A stretch of 64,000 nt of DNA from Rotaria sordida (taxonomy: Eukaryota; Rotifera; Eurotatoria; Philodinida; Philodinidae): contig CAJNOL010000187.1 in NCBI GenBank assembly GCA_905250125.1, forward strand, positions 148,201-212,200, in the 5' to 3' direction. Below, piece by piece: positions 62,150 to 64,000 of this stretch (position 1 is the stretch's first letter; every line of letters starts with the position of its first letter). The position numbers were made by a program, and so were the translations under genes. The notes under the pieces were generated by a model that did not search any database, had not been told where the DNA came from, and saw nothing but the letters and a program-made list of their open reading frames with translations.

Positions 62150-62390
62150 AAGGCTGAAAAAAAGTTTAAAAGGATTCGATAGATTTAATTACCCTCGGGA
62201 TATCCTGAAAGTTTCAACCGAAAAGAATATTTCTTTGTAAAGATATTGAATTTTCAAGTAAACTCAATTTTTCGTTTTGATATATCTGTATTAAGCGACT
62301 ATTTATTGCCAATTCAATATTTTAACAAATGAACGTTCTTTTCAGTTGATACTTCCAGGATATTCCAAGGATTAGGAGATCTATCTATAG
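62150..62390. repeat. Imperfect inverted repeat
   Basis: CCTCGGGATATCCTGAAAGT and CAACCGAAAAGAATATTTCT on the left are answered by ACGTTCTTTTCAGTTGATAC and TTCCAGGATATTCCAAGG on the right. The centre is near 62265. The short plus-strand frame at 61965-62240 overlaps it and is not a gene. Confidence 0.75.
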
Positions 62391-64000
62391 GTAAAATTGC
62401 AGGTCAAAATTTTATTATTTTACTTTCCAGTAAATACCTAAAAATGCTCGAGATTCATAATAGATCGTTAAGATCTGCTGTGAATACAACAAATGTGTAC
62501 AGTAGATTTATTTGTCCATAGATCAATGATTAGACTAATAATAATAAATAAATTATAAAAATAAAATAATAACCATGTGAATAGCAATACAACAAATAAA
62601 AAAAAGAGCCCTAGTTCAAAAAAAAGATATCATGTGTGCTGGTAACTGATTATCGTTGAAGAGTGCTATGGTATTTTACACTTTGCGTATTTTGTATTAG
62701 TATAATGAAACTAAATAAAACATGTGAGTTCCACGTTTCGGGCTCAAAGGAACGGTGTTCACAAGCATTTTTTTTTAATACTGAGAAAGAAGTGTTCATA
62801 GTTCACATTTATAAGAAAAACGTTATCTGTAATATTTCACGAGTTATGAAAGACTAATATTGTAGTTTTGCCAACAAATTCTTGTTGTTTATGGCTGAAA
62901 CGTTCAGTGTACACTGAATGACAAAACATGCATCGGTAGCATAAATATGAGCCTGAGCAACACTAGTGTAGAGAATTAATCCAAAAAAATTAGATGTCGT
63001 CTATTCTTGACTCAAGGAATAAATATATTGTTTTTTTTTCATATCTTTGAAAAGTTAAAATTAATTGCTAAGGTCAATTGTTAATACGTCAACATGATTT
63101 TTAACAACATTTCTCTTATGAATATGAGCTCTGAACATTACTTTATTGATGATAAAAGTATCAGCCTGAATGATGGAGATATCCAATTTTCTTTAGTTGG
63201 TTATTTTCTGAGAACTCTATATAATGAAATCTATTTTGTCAAACTATATGATACTTTAAAATGTTTTTCTAGGAGGTTTTATCATTCCATTTTCGAAGTA
63301 TTTCTTTTACTGTTCTATTTCATTAATATTTTTTTACTAAGTAGTATGATTTGGCATGATAATTGAAAAAAAAGATGTCGCTACTAGAAATAATCTAATT
63401 AAAAAAAACCAAAATCTTTTTCAAGAATAATTCGAAATATGCTGAAAAAAATAAAATAAAAATATATGTGATGCTTCTGTTGAAAAAAAGAAAAATAAGG
63501 AGGCTGAATAAAAAATACGTGTATATATATGTATTTAATTATTTGTATATATGTATTCATTGTTTAAAATAACAAATCGCAATAAATAACGAATTAAAAG
63601 ACCTTTCTCAATATGATTCAAACTGGATCAAAGTCGTCATAAATTGTTCAATATAATGTGTGCTCTTTCGACAAGTTTGTTACTTAAATAATCGGCTTTT
63701 CTCTGACCAGCAATCTGCTGCCGATTTATCATGTTATTAAGCTCAACAACATAAAAAAAATAAAAACATCTGTTTTGGTAAAATATGTTTAAGTAATTTA
63801 TATGAACTGTATATTGAAAATCATCAACATATTAAACATTTATGTACAATCTTTAGTCGGACCTTCAAATGATTTTATTTAAAACAAAAAAGATAAATAT
63901 CAAATGATATTCATGTGAGTGTTAATATTAAACACATAGGATGATAATTTTTCTTTTAGTGAAAATTTAAATGATCTATTTTTAAATGATCGATAGGACT
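62391..64000. other. Intergenic end of the window, nothing recognised
   Basis: AT-rich DNA with accidental frames of 60-90 codons (for example 63094-63366, mostly hydrophobic residues) that have neither splice partners nor family motifs. No repeat structure is obvious by eye. Confidence 0.4.

Noticed and set aside
61965-62240. 91-codon plus-strand open frame
   Set aside because: It overlaps an inverted repeat arm and shows no recognisable motif or splice partner.
1-64000. CRISPR arrays, operons with ribosome binding sites, prophage or insertion sequences
   Set aside because: The sequence is clearly intron-bearing eukaryotic DNA. No regularly spaced direct repeats or prokaryotic gene signals were seen.

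Overview
The window is AT-rich animal DNA, most likely from a bdelloid rotifer of the Rotaria/Adineta type. The clues are compact genes with many 45-100 nt introns, T-rich splice sites, Asn/Ser/Gln-rich coding runs, and typical metazoan gene content. I could not run a search, so the taxon is an inference. All exon models below were spliced by hand from GT/AG sites, reading frame and remembered family motifs; each model closes in frame.

Layout: (1) 1-2812 has no gene. (2) A Fe65/APBB-like adaptor (minus, 2813-5148) is divergent from a RAD17 checkpoint clamp loader (plus, 6376-16499, 15 exons). Intron 3 of RAD17 holds a complete gene on the opposite strand (9330-11609) for a 718-residue type I membrane protein of unknown role. 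(3) A MEF2 transcription factor (minus, 16901-18441) is convergent with RAD17. (4) 18.4-30.4 kb is a gene desert with fold-back repeats and microsatellites. (5) A 130-residue secreted orphan (plus, 30411-30928) has a TATA box. (6) A tight same-strand cluster (minus) holds CCDC174-like (32066-34242), prenylcysteine oxidase (34356-38953) and TULP4 (39247-45919). (7) An IQCK-like gene (plus, 48656-49522) is tail-to-tail with a ZnT6/SLC30A6-like gene (minus, 49626-52365), followed by SPPL3 (minus, 52647-55339). (8) 55.3-64 kb has no gene that I can support and is full of repeats.

The genes do not form one pathway. They are conserved housekeeping and signalling genes: DNA-damage checkpoint, muscle/neural transcription, Golgi zinc supply and intramembrane proteolysis, prenylcysteine breakdown, ubiquitin-ligase adaptor.

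The most unusual content is non-coding. At least twelve long imperfect inverted repeats (about 180-1400 bp) lie in introns and intergenic DNA. Two hAT-type non-autonomous elements keep exact 8-bp target duplications. A SINE-like family has three copies, all in introns and all in the same orientation. Most long introns (over 700 nt) are explained by one of these insertions or by the nested gene.
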